NCBI RefSeq assembly: GCF_900168005.1
Contig: NZ_FUYP01000002.1
Coordinates: 186,001 to 250,000, forward strand
Direction of reading: 5' to 3'
Length of the DNA stretch: 64,000 nt
DNA from: Sphingopyxis flava
Lineage (GTDB): Bacteria; Pseudomonadota; Alphaproteobacteria; Sphingomonadales; Sphingomonadaceae
Below, in pieces: positions 8,181 through 17,057 of this stretch. Each line of letters begins with the position of its first letter. Within the stretch, counting starts at the first letter, position 1. A program made the translations under genes and the position numbers. Below the pieces are notes generated by a model. It made no database searches, was not told where the DNA came from, and saw only the letters and a program-made list of their open reading frames with translations.

Positions 8181-8274
8181 GCGGGCGCCGTGTGGAGTTC
8201 GGCGCGCGCTGTCAACTTACGACCGATTGCGGACATCGATGGACTGAGCCATCATCCTCCGAAACGGGGTAGGC

Positions 8275-8823
8275 ATGAAACTTTTGCGAAAGGTCACGGA
8301 GCTCGTAGACAAAGACGTCGCGGCAAACTCCAAGCCACTCTCAATCATCGGGATGATGGTCCCGTTTGTGCCGTTCATCCTTGTCGAGGGCGCACCTGCG
8401 GGAAGCTATCCAGTGCAGGCAGGGTTAGCTCTATCCGTCAGCATCTGCTGGGGCGTGTTCGTAATGTGGCGCTATCTACGTCACCTAAGGATGGAGGTCG
8501 CTGGGGCGCATGAACCCCTCGGTTCTCTCAGATTTTGGCTGCTAGCCGCAGGCACCGTGCTGTTCATCTTACTCTTGTCGGCTGGGGTCACCTGGCTGGC
8601 AGACAAGATTGGATGGCCAGAGGCCTACGGTTTCGACTGCCGGGGGCGCGGCTGCTTCTTTCAGGATCTTACCCATAGCCCCAAGTTGCTGCGCGCCGGT
8701 AACGCTTACGAGTTGGGGCTATTTGCCTTGTTGTGGTCGCTCCCCGCGTTCATAGTCGGCGTGCTCATCTACGCTCTGTTCAAGCGTTTCAGTCGCCGCA
8801 AACATATCCAGCCGATGGATTGA
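8275..8823 (+). CDS. hypothetical membrane protein
   Basis: An unrecognised 182-residue protein with about four hydrophobic helices: residues ~23-40, ~47-64, ~84-107 and ~148-166. Between helices 3 and 4 is a short loop with two cysteines (FDCRGRGCFF) that could form a disulfide or bind a ligand. The tail is basic. GGGGTAGG lies 8 bases before the ATG. Third positions use A and T more than flanking genes, consistent with recent acquisition. The gene is isolated between the GNAT and ispG genes, with no operon partner. Confidence 0.65.
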   Translation: MKLLRKVTELVDKDVAANSKPLSIIGMMVPFVPFILVEGAPAGSYPVQAGLALSVSICWGVFVMWRYLRHLRMEVAGAHEPLGSLRFWLLAAGTVLFILLLSAGVTWLADKIGWPEAYGFDCRGRGCFFQDLTHSPKLLRAGNAYELGLFALLWSLPAFIVGVLIYALFKRFSRRKHIQPMD

Positions 8824-8883
8824 GGTGACCGCTCCCGACCCCTAAACCGACATTTGGCAGGCGCAATTTCCGGCAATGGGGGC

Positions 8884-10035
8884 TCACGCTGCCTTGCCGT
8901 GGAGTGTGTCCATGCTCACCGCGCTTCCCGCCTCGATTTCGACCGCCTTCGCTTCGACGAGCTTGACGATGTGCTGGATCATGTCGGCGTCGGCGACATG
9001 ATGGTCGGTGACGCCCGAGAGATAGACCATATGCTTGCCGTTGCCACCGCCGGTGATGCCGATGTCGGTCTCGCGCGCTTCGCCGGGGCCGTTGACGACG
9101 CAGCCGAGCACGGAGAGCGACATCGGGGTCTTGATGTGCTGGAGCGCATCCTCGAGCGCCTGCACCGTGCGGATGACGTCGAAGCCCTGGCGCGCGCAGC
9201 TCGGGCAGGAAACGACGCGGACACCGCGGGTACGCAGGCCCAGCGATTTTAGGATTTCATAGCCTACGCGCACTTCCTCTTCGGGTTCGGCCGACAGGCT
9301 GACGCGAATCGTATCACCGATCCCCGCCCAGAGGAGGTTGCCGATGCCGAGCGCCGATTTGACCGTCCCGCCGATCAGCCCGCCCGCCTCGGTAATGCCA
9401 AGATGCAGCGGGCAATCGACCGCTTCGGCGAGCTGCATGTAGGAGGCGACCGCGAGGAAGACGTCGCTCGCCTTCACCGCAACCTTATATTCGTGGAAGT
9501 CGTGGTCCTGCAGCAGCTTGATATGATCAAGCGCGCTTTCGACCAGCGCCTCGGGGCAGGGCTCGCCATATTTTTCGAGCAGGTCTTTTTCGAGGCTGCC
9601 CGCGTTGACCCCGATGCGGATTGCGCAGCCGTTCGCCTTGGCTGCGCGCACGACCTCGCCGACGCGTTCCGACGAACCGATATTGCCGGGATTGATGCGC
9701 AGACACGCGGCGCCCGCGTCGGCCGCCTCGAGAGCCCGCTTATAATGGAAATGGATGTCGGCAATGATCGGGATACGCGCCGCGCGGACGATTGAACCGA
9801 GCGCCGCTGTCGATTCGGTATCGGGGCACGAAACGCGGATGAGGTCGGCACCGGCATCCTCGCAGCGGCGGATCTGATCAATCGTCGCAGCGGCATCGCT
9901 GGTCGGCGTATTAGTCATTGTCTGGACGCTGATCGGGGCGCCGCCGCCGACGGGGACGTTGCCCACCATGATGCGGCGGCAGTCGCGCCGTGCGATGTCG
10001 CGCCAGGGGCGCAGGCCAGGATTGTGATCGCTCAT
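8884..10035 (-). CDS. ispG: 4-hydroxy-3-methylbut-2-enyl diphosphate synthase (flavodoxin type)
   Basis: IspG/GcpE converts MEcPP to HMBPP in the methylerythritol phosphate pathway, using a [4Fe-4S] cluster and reduced flavodoxin or ferredoxin. The protein is 383 residues, the normal length for the bacterial two-domain form. The N-terminal TIM barrel starts with the [11 protein letters not shown] motif. The cluster cysteines are visible in [11 protein letters not shown] and [10 protein letters not shown], with the conserved Glu after the latter. The gene is divergent from a TorF porin. Identification is secure. Confidence 0.97.
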   Translation of the reverse strand: MSDHNPGLRPWRDIARRDCRRIMVGNVPVGGGAPISVQTMTNTPTSDAAATIDQIRRCEDAGADLIRVSCPDTESTAALGSIVRAARIPIIADIHFHYKRALEAADAGAACLRINPGNIGSSERVGEVVRAAKANGCAIRIGVNAGSLEKDLLEKYGEPCPEALVESALDHIKLLQDHDFHEYKVAVKASDVFLAVASYMQLAEAVDCPLHLGITEAGGLIGGTVKSALGIGNLLWAGIGDTIRVSLSAEPEEEVRVGYEILKSLGLRTRGVRVVSCPSCARQGFDVIRTVQALEDALQHIKTPMSLSVLGCVVNGPGEARETDIGITGGGNGKHMVYLSGVTDHHVADADMIQHIVKLVEAKAVEIEAGSAVSMDTLHGKAA

Positions 10036-10155
10036 AGGGTCGTCCTCGGGGAGAGTGCCCGCTCTTTAGCCGTCCTGCCTCCGCTTGGCAAAGCGGTTGC
10101 GCATCATCGCCGCGGCGGCCAAGATCGGGGACCCAATCGACCCCGAGGAATGATG

Positions 10156-10896
10156 ATGATCCGCCCGCTCGCCGCCGCCCTGTTCTTGCTTTCAGGAGCG
10201 GCCGCGGTGCCCGCCGCCGCCCAGGACGTGCCGACCGGTCCCCTCGACGTTTCGGCGTCGGTGGAGGTCGTGTCGGATTACCGCTTTCGCGGGATTTCGC
10301 TCAGCGGCGGCGACGTCGCGGTGCAGCCGACGATCACTCTCACCCACAACAGCGGCCTCTATATCGGGGCATGGGGGTCGAATATCGAGGAGACCCCGGC
10401 ATCGGGTGCGGTCGAGGTCGACCTTTACGGCGGCTTTGCGACCGAAGTGGCGCCGGGTACCTCAGTCGATCTCGGATTGACCTATTATTGGTATCCTGAC
10501 GAAGCGCGAGCCGCGGGAGCCAGCGACTATGTCGAGGCCGCCGCCCGCCTGTCGCATCTGCTCGGGCCTGCCGAGGCCGGGGTCCGGATCGCCTATGCGC
10601 CGCGCCAAGCCGCCCTGGGACGGGAAGACAGCCTCTATCTGGCGGCGGACCTGTCGGCTGGCGTCCCGGCCACGCCCCTGACCTTGTCGGCGTCGCTGGG
10701 CTATACCGACGGCGGGCTCGCCGGATTTGCGCCTGGCGGGCATTATTGGGACTGGTCGCTCGGCGCCTCGGCGAGCTTTGGCCGGCTCACGGCGGGGATC
10801 CGATATGTCGACACCGACATTCCGGCGACGGGCGTGAAGGCGTTCGACAAATATTTTGATGCCGGGGTGGTCCTGTCCTTGGGGGTCGCTTTCTGA
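10156..10896 (+). CDS. TorF family putative porin (first copy)
   Basis: A predicted outer-membrane beta-barrel of about 246 residues. A signal peptide (MIRPLAAALFLLSGAAA, AAAQD cleavage) is followed by the signature VVSDYRFRGISLSGGDVAVQ and alternating beta strands ending in a C-terminal LSLGVAF with terminal Phe, as in outer-membrane barrels. Three in-frame ATGs occur at 10150, 10153 and 10156; GAGG at 10145-10148 best fits the last. TorF-type proteins are of unproven transport function. A second, more closely family-typical copy follows 308 bases downstream, so this is a tandem paralogue pair. Confidence 0.82.
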   Translation: MIRPLAAALFLLSGAAAVPAAAQDVPTGPLDVSASVEVVSDYRFRGISLSGGDVAVQPTITLTHNSGLYIGAWGSNIEETPASGAVEVDLYGGFATEVAPGTSVDLGLTYYWYPDEARAAGASDYVEAAARLSHLLGPAEAGVRIAYAPRQAALGREDSLYLAADLSAGVPATPLTLSASLGYTDGGLAGFAPGGHYWDWSLGASASFGRLTAGIRYVDTDIPATGVKAFDKYFDAGVVLSLGVAF

Positions 10897-11204
10897 GATA
10901 GAGGAGCGAGAAGCAAAGGCCGACCTCGCCCCGCGTGCGAAGCCACTGTGCAGCATGGCTATGCTTGCTGTCGCGAGAAAGTAACAATCGTAACTTTATG
11001 TCGAAGAGCGGTATTTCGACGCAATGGATTGTTGCAAATTTGTCACAACGGTACATTTAAACTCAGTTCGTCGCAACTTTTCGTTGTGCGTCGCAGCAAT
11101 TTCGTCAACATCCACCTCGCGCGATCGGACCGGCCCGTAAAATGAGGTCGGCCGTCCGTGTGGCAGGCAGGGACGATCCTTCAACCTATTCAGGGGATCA
11201 ACCC
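10897..11204. other. 308-base intergenic region between the torF copies
   Basis: No gene is visible. Bases 10975-11110 are much richer in A/T than their surroundings, which suggests the promoter of the second porin. Within it are an inverted repeat GTCGAA/TTCGAC (11000-11005 and 11015-11020) and a CGTCGCA direct repeat (11069 and 11089, 20-base period). A long 5' leader is possible. No riboswitch family was recognised. Confidence 0.4.
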
Positions 11205-11939
11205 ATGAAGACTTTCTCCCGCGCATGCTTCGGCATGGCTCTTGCGCTTTCGGCGCTCTCCACCCCCGCCTATGCCCAGGACGCCGAAGACGATGGCAGC
11301 GGCATCACCATCTCGGGTAGCGCGACCGTCGTTAGCGACTACCGCTTCCGCGGTTTCAGCCAGTCGAATGAAGAGGCGGCCATCCAGGGCGGCATCTCGC
11401 TCAGTCACGACAGCGGCTTTTATGTCGGCACCTGGGGGTCGAGCATCGGCTTTGCCAACGGCACCGAGATCGACGTATTCGGCGGCTTTTCGAAAGAGGT
11501 GACGCCGGGGCTGACGGCTGACATCGGCGCGACCCTTTACCTCTATCCCGGCACGTCAAACAGCTCGGTGATCGAGCCCTATTTCTCGCTGGCGGGGGAT
11601 ATCGGCCCTGCGTCGGTCAAGACGGGTATCGCCTGGGCGCCCGGCGGGCAGGACTCGCTCGGCGACGCGAGCGGCGTCTATGTCTTCACCGACGCCGGCG
11701 TCGGCATCCCGAACACGCCCTTCACGCTGAAGGGGCACGTCGGCTTCGCAAAGAGCGACAGCTTCCTGGGCGGTCTCGACGGTGAAGTGGTCGATTATTC
11801 GGTTGGCGTCGAGGCGAGCTGGAAAATGCTCACGCTCGGCATTTCCTATGTGAACACCGACGCACCGAAGTTCGGTGGGTATAAGGAAGCAGTCGGCGCT
11901 GACGGGGCGGTAATCTTTTCGCTCGGCGCATCCTTCTGA
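11205..11939 (+). CDS. TorF family putative porin (second copy)
   Basis: A 244-residue outer-membrane barrel protein. The signal peptide (MKTFSRACFGMALALSALS, cleaved after AYAQ) is followed by the hallmark ATVVSDYRFRGFSQSNEEAAIQ segment, repeated amphipathic strands, and a final LGASF ending in Phe. AGGGGA lies 7 bases before the ATG. It is clearly paralogous to the upstream gene, sharing the SDYRFRG motif, the YVGTWGSSI-type strand and the same C-terminus. Family members often respond to nitrogen or ion supply, but no such gene is adjacent here. Confidence 0.86.
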   Translation: MKTFSRACFGMALALSALSTPAYAQDAEDDGSGITISGSATVVSDYRFRGFSQSNEEAAIQGGISLSHDSGFYVGTWGSSIGFANGTEIDVFGGFSKEVTPGLTADIGATLYLYPGTSNSSVIEPYFSLAGDIGPASVKTGIAWAPGGQDSLGDASGVYVFTDAGVGIPNTPFTLKGHVGFAKSDSFLGGLDGEVVDYSVGVEASWKMLTLGISYVNTDAPKFGGYKEAVGADGAVIFSLGASF

Positions 11940-11948
11940 CGCCGGGCC

Positions 11949-11979
11949 GGGGCGGCTTTCAGGGGGAAGGCCGCCCCCT
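11949..11979. terminator. hairpin terminator after torF copy 2
   Basis: GGGGCGGC (11949-11956) pairs perfectly with GCCGCCCC (11970-11977), with a purine-rich 13-base loop, followed by CTTC. It lies between the convergent torF and 2-hydroxyacid dehydrogenase stops and probably serves both. Confidence 0.6.
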
Positions 11980-11982
11980 TCG

Positions 11983-13131
11983 CTAACGCCAGCGCAGATT
12001 CGCGCGGCTGAGATCGGCGAGACTTTTTGCTCCCATCAACTTCATCGCGCGCTCGATTTCTGCGCGCAGCAGCGTGATAGCGCGCGATACGCCATCCTCG
12101 CCTGCCGCGGCCAGCGCATAGAGGTAGAGTCGGCCCCCTGAGCACGCCCTGGCGCCGACCGAGAGGGCCTTCAAGACATGCGTGCCGCGGGTGATGCCGC
12201 CGTCGCAGATGACTTCCAGCCTGTCGCCTACCGCGTCGACGATTTCGGCAAGTGCGTCGAAGGGGGCGATGCTTCCGTCAAGCTGACGGCCGCCGTGGTT
12301 CGACACCATGATCGCGCTGGCGCCGATGTCGAGGGCTCGCTTCGCATCCTCGACCGCGACGATTCCCTTGAGACAGAAGGGGCCGTCCCATTGTTTGCGG
12401 ATCGTCTCGGCGCGCTTCCAGTCAAGGCTCTGATCGAGCATCGTCGTGAAATATTCGGCCACCGACCTCGGTACGCTTGATCCCTCGGACACGTGGGTTG
12501 CGAGATTTGGCAGGCTGAATTTCTCGCGCAGCACATAGTTGAGGCCCCAGCCGGGCTTTGCCGCATAGCTCAGCATATTGCGCGCGGTGAACCGCGGCGG
12601 CGAAGTGAAACCCGAGCGCAGGCAGCGTTCGCGATTGCCACCGACGATCGTGTCGACGGTGAGCGCGACCGCATCGAAGCTGGCATCGCGGGCGGCGTCG
12701 AGCATCGCGCGGTTAAGGCCGTCGTCGTGATGGACGTAGAGCTGGAAGAGCTTGGGCCCGCTCGTCAGCGCCCCGGCCTCGGCGAGGCTGATCGTCGCGA
12801 GGCTTGAGATGCCGGCAACGGTTCCCGCCTGCGCCGCTGCGCGCAGCACCGCGCGCTCGCCTTGCCAGTGGAAGAGCCGCTGAAGCGCTGTCGGCGATAG
12901 AAAGAGCGGCATCGCCATTTCGCGGCCGAAGAGCGTCGTTTTCATGTCGACCGCCTCGACGCCTGCGAGGACGCGCGGAATGAGATCGCATGTGTCGAAG
13001 GCGTCGCGGTTGCGTCGCCGCGTTACCTCATCGTCTGCCGCGCCGTCGATATAGTCGAATACCGGCCATGGCAGCCGCCGTTTCGCGAGCGTGCGGAAAT
13101 CGTCGATATTATGGCAGTCGGTCAGGCGCAC
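11983..13131 (-). CDS. FMN-dependent alpha-hydroxy-acid dehydrogenase (L-lactate dehydrogenase-like)
   Basis: A TIM-barrel flavoenzyme that oxidises an L-2-hydroxy acid (lactate, mandelate or similar) and passes electrons to the respiratory chain. The 382-residue length is typical of LldD. Visible motifs are the N-terminal DFRTLAKRRLPWPVFDYIDGAADDE stretch (starting at residue ~7), the FLSPTALQRL FMN-binding region, and the catalytic His in SNHGGRQLD followed by EVICDGGI. GTG 13131 is chosen because GGGGGG lies just upstream and family homology begins right after it; an upstream extension reads through a repeat element. It may belong to the degradative operon ending at 13234, although about 100 bases with the repeat separate them. 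The substrate is uncertain. Confidence 0.87.
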   Translation of the reverse strand: MRLTDCHNIDDFRTLAKRRLPWPVFDYIDGAADDEVTRRRNRDAFDTCDLIPRVLAGVEAVDMKTTLFGREMAMPLFLSPTALQRLFHWQGERAVLRAAAQAGTVAGISSLATISLAEAGALTSGPKLFQLYVHHDDGLNRAMLDAARDASFDAVALTVDTIVGGNRERCLRSGFTSPPRFTARNMLSYAAKPGWGLNYVLREKFSLPNLATHVSEGSSVPRSVAEYFTTMLDQSLDWKRAETIRKQWDGPFCLKGIVAVEDAKRALDIGASAIMVSNHGGRQLDGSIAPFDALAEIVDAVGDRLEVICDGGITRGTHVLKALSVGARACSGGRLYLYALAAAGEDGVSRAITLLRAEIERAMKLMGAKSLADLSRANLRWR

Positions 13132-13140
13132 CCAAACCCC

Positions 13141-13222
13141 CCGTTCGTCCTGAGCTTGCTGAAGGATCGCCCTTCGAGACAATCTATGGAGGAAAGACAG
13201 CCCCTTCGACAAGCTTGGGGGC
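13141..13222. repeat. REP-like element before the 2-hydroxyacid dehydrogenase
   Basis: Imperfect inverted arms, CGTTCGTCCTGAGCTTG at about 13142 and CCCCTTCGACAAGCTTGG at 13201, flank a spacer that contains a second CCCTTCGAGA fragment. This is the intergenic palindromic repeat type common in sphingomonad genomes (TTCGACAAGCT...GAACG). It lies between two same-strand genes and may form an mRNA hairpin. Confidence 0.6.
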
Positions 13223-13233
13223 AAGCGGATAGT

Positions 13234-14472
13234 TTACGTCCAGCTTCCCAACAATCGTCCCAGCGCCCAGCGCGGCTCGATCGCGCGCGCTGAATCCTCG
13301 ACATGCGCCGCGACCCGCGCCCCGATGGCGGGGGCTAGGGCGAAGGCACGGCCTGTGCCTCCGCCGACCAGCCAGACCCGCGGATGGCCGGGCAGACGGT
13401 CCAGCAGCAGATCCCCGCTCGCGGTGCGGCAGTCGTGTGCAGCGGTGCTGGCCACCACCGGCGCACCGGCGAGTCTTGGAAGCCGAGCAGCCAGCCACTG
13501 CCGAACCTCTGCCAGCGCGCGGTCGTCCGCCCGGCGATCGAAGCTATCGGGGTCGATTGTTGCATCGGGCGCGCTTTTCCACACCTTGATGCCGACCCCC
13601 TCGATGTCGGGAAGCAGATTGTAACCATAGGCATGATCGACCAGCGCCGGCATCGCGGGCGGGCGAAACTGGGTGTCGCCCTGCCCGGGACCGAAGTGAA
13701 AGATCTGGTGGCGCACCGCCGACAGGCGCTGCGGGGGCAGTATCTGAGGAAAGAGTTCGGTAAGCCATGCGCCGGAGGCGTAGACAAGGCTTCTCGCGGT
13801 GCCGCCATCGGGAAGCATATAGAGGTCGCGGCGCTTGTCGCGAAGCGGGGCGGGCATCACCACCTCTTCCGGCGTGATCTGCGCATCGAGGATCGTCTCG
13901 AGGAGCCCGCGCCGTCCGGCAAGCATCGCGCCGCCCTTTTCGGCGACAAGCGCGGCCGCTTCGGGCCGCCACGCGATCTGGGTGTAGCGGGGACGCAGAT
14001 CGTCGCCCGTCAATCGATCGGCACCGCGCGCTTCGAACAAGGGGGCGCTCGCTCCGAGCGTGGTCACCGCCTCGCAGGGGGTGAGGATCGCCAGGCTCGC
14101 GGTGTTCGAGAGACGCTCCCATGCCTTGGCGCTTTCTTCGGCCAGCCCCGCGTAGAGCGGATCGCCGCCCTGCACCGGATCGAGCATCATCGAAGGCATG
14201 TTCGACGCGGCGCGGCCGTTCCCCGCGCCATAGGCGTCAAACAGCCGCACGCTAAATCCGCGGCGTACCAGATGCCAGGCAGTCCAGGCGCCAAGCGCGC
14301 CCGCGCCCACGACCGCGACGTCGACTTGCTCCTCGGGCGGCTTTGCGCCCTTGCGCCGACGCGACCGCCGCGGTTCGGGCGGCTCCTTCCGCTTGGGTTC
14401 TTTCTTGGCAGCCCCGAGCGCAAACGCCGCCGGAGTGGCGGCCAGCGCGGCGAGGAGACGCCGCCGGTCCAT
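13234..14472 (-). CDS. exported FAD-dependent oxidoreductase (DAO family)
   Basis: A 412-residue flavoprotein of the D-amino-acid-oxidase/glycine-oxidase fold. The N-terminus MDRRRLLAALAATPAAFALG looks like a twin-arginine signal, followed by a Lys/Arg/Pro-rich linker (residues ~23-48). The dinucleotide-binding motif VAVVGAGALGAWTAWHL begins at ~51, and the C-terminal FAD contact WLVGGGTGRAFALAP lies at ~365. Such enzymes oxidise amines or amino acids. Folded, cofactor-loaded export by Tat fits the signal. Its ATG overlaps the stop of the upstream amidohydrolase by one base (TGATG), so the genes are translationally coupled. The substrate is unknown. Confidence 0.85.
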   Translation of the reverse strand: MDRRRLLAALAATPAAFALGAAKKEPKRKEPPEPRRSRRRKGAKPPEEQVDVAVVGAGALGAWTAWHLVRRGFSVRLFDAYGAGNGRAASNMPSMMLDPVQGGDPLYAGLAEESAKAWERLSNTASLAILTPCEAVTTLGASAPLFEARGADRLTGDDLRPRYTQIAWRPEAAALVAEKGGAMLAGRRGLLETILDAQITPEEVVMPAPLRDKRRDLYMLPDGGTARSLVYASGAWLTELFPQILPPQRLSAVRHQIFHFGPGQGDTQFRPPAMPALVDHAYGYNLLPDIEGVGIKVWKSAPDATIDPDSFDRRADDRALAEVRQWLAARLPRLAGAPVVASTAAHDCRTASGDLLLDRLPGHPRVWLVGGGTGRAFALAPAIGARVAAHVEDSARAIEPRWALGRLLGSWT

Positions 14473-16124
14473 CAGCCGGCCTTTTTCTTGTAGTAACGGT
14501 AACCGCCGACCCAGGTTTCGAGCGGCGTCATGCGGCGAATCTCGTCGGGGCTTGCGAGCAAGGGGTCGCTTTCGAGGATCAGAAAGTCAGCGCGCATCCC
14601 CGGCATCAGTGTACCGATCCGGTCTTCGGCAAAGCCCGCGAAAGCGGCGCTGCGCGTGAATCCGTCGAGCGCTGTCTCGCGGCTCACCACTTCCTCGGGG
14701 TACCAGCCGCCAAAGGGTTGACCCGCCGCGTCGGTGCGCGAGATGGCCGCGGCCATTCCAGGGAAGGGGTCGGCGCTCTCGACCGGCACGTCCGAGCCGA
14801 AGGCGAGGCGGACGCCGGCATTCTCCATACTCCGCCACGCATAGGCGCCCTTCAAGCGCTCAGGACCAAGTCGCCCCTCGGCCATACGCCGATCCGAGGG
14901 CTGGTGGATGGGCTGCATCGAGGCGACGACGCCCAATTGCCGGAAGCGAGCTATATCGGCAGGGTCGACGATCTGCGCATGTTCGATGCGCCAGCGCCGC
15001 TCGCCCGGCAGGTCTGCAGTGAGATCGGCGATCGCATCGAGAGCCTCGGCGTTGGCCGCATCGCCGATCGCATGGATTGCGACCTGGAACTTGTCCATCG
15101 ACGCGCGCACCATCTTGTTGCGAAGCTGCGCAGGGGAGAGGAGCGGCAGCCCCTTTTGCCCAGGAGCATCGCTGTAGGGCAGTTTCAGCCAAGCGCCGCG
15201 CGAGCCCAGCGCACCGTCGAGATAGAGCTTCACCCCGACCATGCGCAACCTGTCGTCATAGAGCCAGGGCGTCGGCCCCGGACCGCCGATCAGCGCCATA
15301 TTGTCGATGTCGTGGCCATAGCTGATGATGCGGATGGCGAGCTGGCGCTTGTCACCCGCCCGGCGGAAGGCCTGCCAGTCCTGGATCGTTGTGCCCATGT
15401 CGGCGATTGCCGTGATCCCTTGCTCGAGCAGCTTGGCCTGCGCGAGGAGGAAGGCGCGGTCGAGGTCGCGCGCGAGCGGCTTTGGCACTGCCGAGGCGAT
15501 GAGGCTGGTCGCGGCGTCGACGAAGATGCCGCTTGGCTGCCCGCCCGCCATCTCGATGCGCCCACCCTCGGGCGTCTTGGTCACGCTGGTGACGCGCGCC
15601 GCCTTCATTGCCGCGCTGTTCGCCCAGCCGGCATGGCCATCGACGCGCTCGAGCCAGACAGGACGGTCTGCGACGGCGGCGTCGAGGTCGGCGGCGGTCG
15701 GAAAGCGGCCAAGACCCCATTTCTCCTGATTCCACCCGCGGCCGATGATCCAAGCTACGTCGGGGTTGTCGGCCGCATATTGACGGATGGCAGCCTGGGC
15801 TTCGCCGAGGCTGCTCGTGCCCGAAAGGTCGAGCAGCATCAGCGAGAAGCCGAGTCCCATGACGTGGCCGTGCGCGTCAATGAGCCCCGGGATCAGCGTT
15901 CTGCCCTTGCCGTCCTCTTTGAAGTCGGGCCGCTCGGGACGCTTGTCCTTGCGGTCGAGGAGCTTTGCGACCTTGCCGTCCTTGTCGATAAGGAGCCCTG
16001 TAAAGCGGACGAGCTTGCCATTCTGATCGAGCGTGATGCCGTTCACATTGTCGATCAGCGTGTCGGCCTGGGCGGGCGGCGAGATGATGAGGGCGAGCGA
16101 GGCCAGAAGCGCGCGGCGGATCAT
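14472..16124 (-). CDS. exported amidohydrolase family 3 protein (YtcJ-like)
   Basis: A 550-residue metal-dependent hydrolase. A signal peptide (MIRRALLASLALIISPPAQA) precedes the amidohydrolase barrel. Metal ligands are visible in LIDAHGHVMG (~80) and the HAIGD segment (~355), with a VEHAQI-like strand (RIEHAQIV) and the terminal Asp region FGSDVPVE. The C-terminal composite domain carries GTLMPGMRADF. Relatives are annotated as exoenzyme-regulatory AepA-like or N-substituted formamide deformylase; actual substrates are mostly unknown. The start ATG overlaps the previous gene's stop by four bases (ATGA), and the stop overlaps the next start. It is the middle gene of a tightly coupled trio. 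Confidence 0.88.
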   Translation of the reverse strand: MIRRALLASLALIISPPAQADTLIDNVNGITLDQNGKLVRFTGLLIDKDGKVAKLLDRKDKRPERPDFKEDGKGRTLIPGLIDAHGHVMGLGFSLMLLDLSGTSSLGEAQAAIRQYAADNPDVAWIIGRGWNQEKWGLGRFPTAADLDAAVADRPVWLERVDGHAGWANSAAMKAARVTSVTKTPEGGRIEMAGGQPSGIFVDAATSLIASAVPKPLARDLDRAFLLAQAKLLEQGITAIADMGTTIQDWQAFRRAGDKRQLAIRIISYGHDIDNMALIGGPGPTPWLYDDRLRMVGVKLYLDGALGSRGAWLKLPYSDAPGQKGLPLLSPAQLRNKMVRASMDKFQVAIHAIGDAANAEALDAIADLTADLPGERRWRIEHAQIVDPADIARFRQLGVVASMQPIHQPSDRRMAEGRLGPERLKGAYAWRSMENAGVRLAFGSDVPVESADPFPGMAAAISRTDAAGQPFGGWYPEEVVSRETALDGFTRSAAFAGFAEDRIGTLMPGMRADFLILESDPLLASPDEIRRMTPLETWVGGYRYYKKKAG

Positions 16125-16999
16125 TTGGGCAACCTCGTCACCAGCGAGCTTGTGTCTTTCCGTCCGCCGCCAGCCTTTTGAACATCGGCGTAGAATTGGT
16201 CGACGAGGCTCGCGACGGGCAGCGTGGCGCCATTGACCCGCGCTTCCTCGAGCGCGAGACCAAGGTCCTTGCGCATCCAGTCGACCGCGAAGCCAAAATC
16301 GAACTCGTCCTTCGCCATCGTGCCCCAGCGGTTGAGCATCTGCCAGCTTGCTGCAGCGCCGCCCGAGACAGCCTCGAATACCTTGTCGGTGTCGAGGCCC
16401 GACGCCTGCGCGAAGCGCAGCGCTTCGGAGACGCCCTGGATCACGCCGGCGATCGCGATCTGGTTGACCATCTTGGTCGTCTGCCCCGCGCCGGGCCCCC
16501 CGATATGGACGATACGGCCAGCGTAAGCGCGCATCACCGGTTCGGCTGCTGCGAAGGCGTCCGCGCTGCCCCCGCACATGATCGAAAGCGTACCATTTTG
16601 CGCGCCTGCTTGGCCTCCTGAGACCGGCGCATCGAGGCTGTGAAGTCCGCGCCCCTCGGCCTCGGCAGCGAGCTGGCGCGCGATGCGCGCCGAAACGGTG
16701 GTATGGTCGATGAACAGCGCCCCCTTGCGCATCGCTGCGAAGGCACCCTCGCTGCCCAGCGTTACCTCGGCAAGATCATCATCGTTGCCGACGCAGGAGA
16801 GGACGACGTCGGCTCCTTGCGCGGCCGCGCGCGGGGTTGCGGCCACCTCGCCGCCATATTGCTCCCTCCAGGCGTCGGCCTTGGTGCGTGTGCGGTTGTA
16901 GACAGTGACGCTATGGCCGGCCCTGGCGAGGTGACCTGCCATCGGACCGCCCATGACGCCGGTGCCGATGAAGGCAATGCGATAGGATGTTTCGCTCAT
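16121..16999 (-). CDS. 3-hydroxyisobutyrate dehydrogenase-family NAD(P) oxidoreductase
   Basis: A 292-residue beta-hydroxyacid dehydrogenase. The Rossmann motif IAFIGTGVMGGPMAGHLA lies at ~8-25, the substrate-binding DAPVSGGQAGA segment at ~125, and the catalytic Lys in GAGQTTKMVNQIAI at ~173. The family includes 3-hydroxyisobutyrate, tartronate semialdehyde and glyoxylate/succinic semialdehyde reductases; all key residues appear present, but the substrate is not assigned. ATG 16999 was chosen over an upstream frame because it sits 7 residues before the Rossmann strand. It is the first gene of the coupled minus-strand trio and is divergent from ilvA. Confidence 0.88.
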   Translation of the reverse strand: MSETSYRIAFIGTGVMGGPMAGHLARAGHSVTVYNRTRTKADAWREQYGGEVAATPRAAAQGADVVLSCVGNDDDLAEVTLGSEGAFAAMRKGALFIDHTTVSARIARQLAAEAEGRGLHSLDAPVSGGQAGAQNGTLSIMCGGSADAFAAAEPVMRAYAGRIVHIGGPGAGQTTKMVNQIAIAGVIQGVSEALRFAQASGLDTDKVFEAVSGGAAASWQMLNRWGTMAKDEFDFGFAVDWMRKDLGLALEEARVNGATLPVASLVDQFYADVQKAGGGRKDTSSLVTRLPK

Positions 17000-17057
17000 G
17001 CCCGGTCCATAACCATGGTTTGCGCGGCGCGCCAGATGGGGTAGGGGGCCTATCGCC

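Noticed and set aside
14343..16181. Long plus-strand reading frame (612 residues) across the FAD oxidoreductase and amidohydrolase
   Set aside because: It is antisense to two strong protein families, is rich in Arg and His typical of shadow frames in GC-rich DNA, and lacks any motif.
16125..16577. N-terminal extension of the amidohydrolase
   Set aside because: The extra residues are Arg-rich shadow sequence over the 3-hydroxyisobutyrate dehydrogenase-like gene; the ATG 16124 gives a proper signal peptide.
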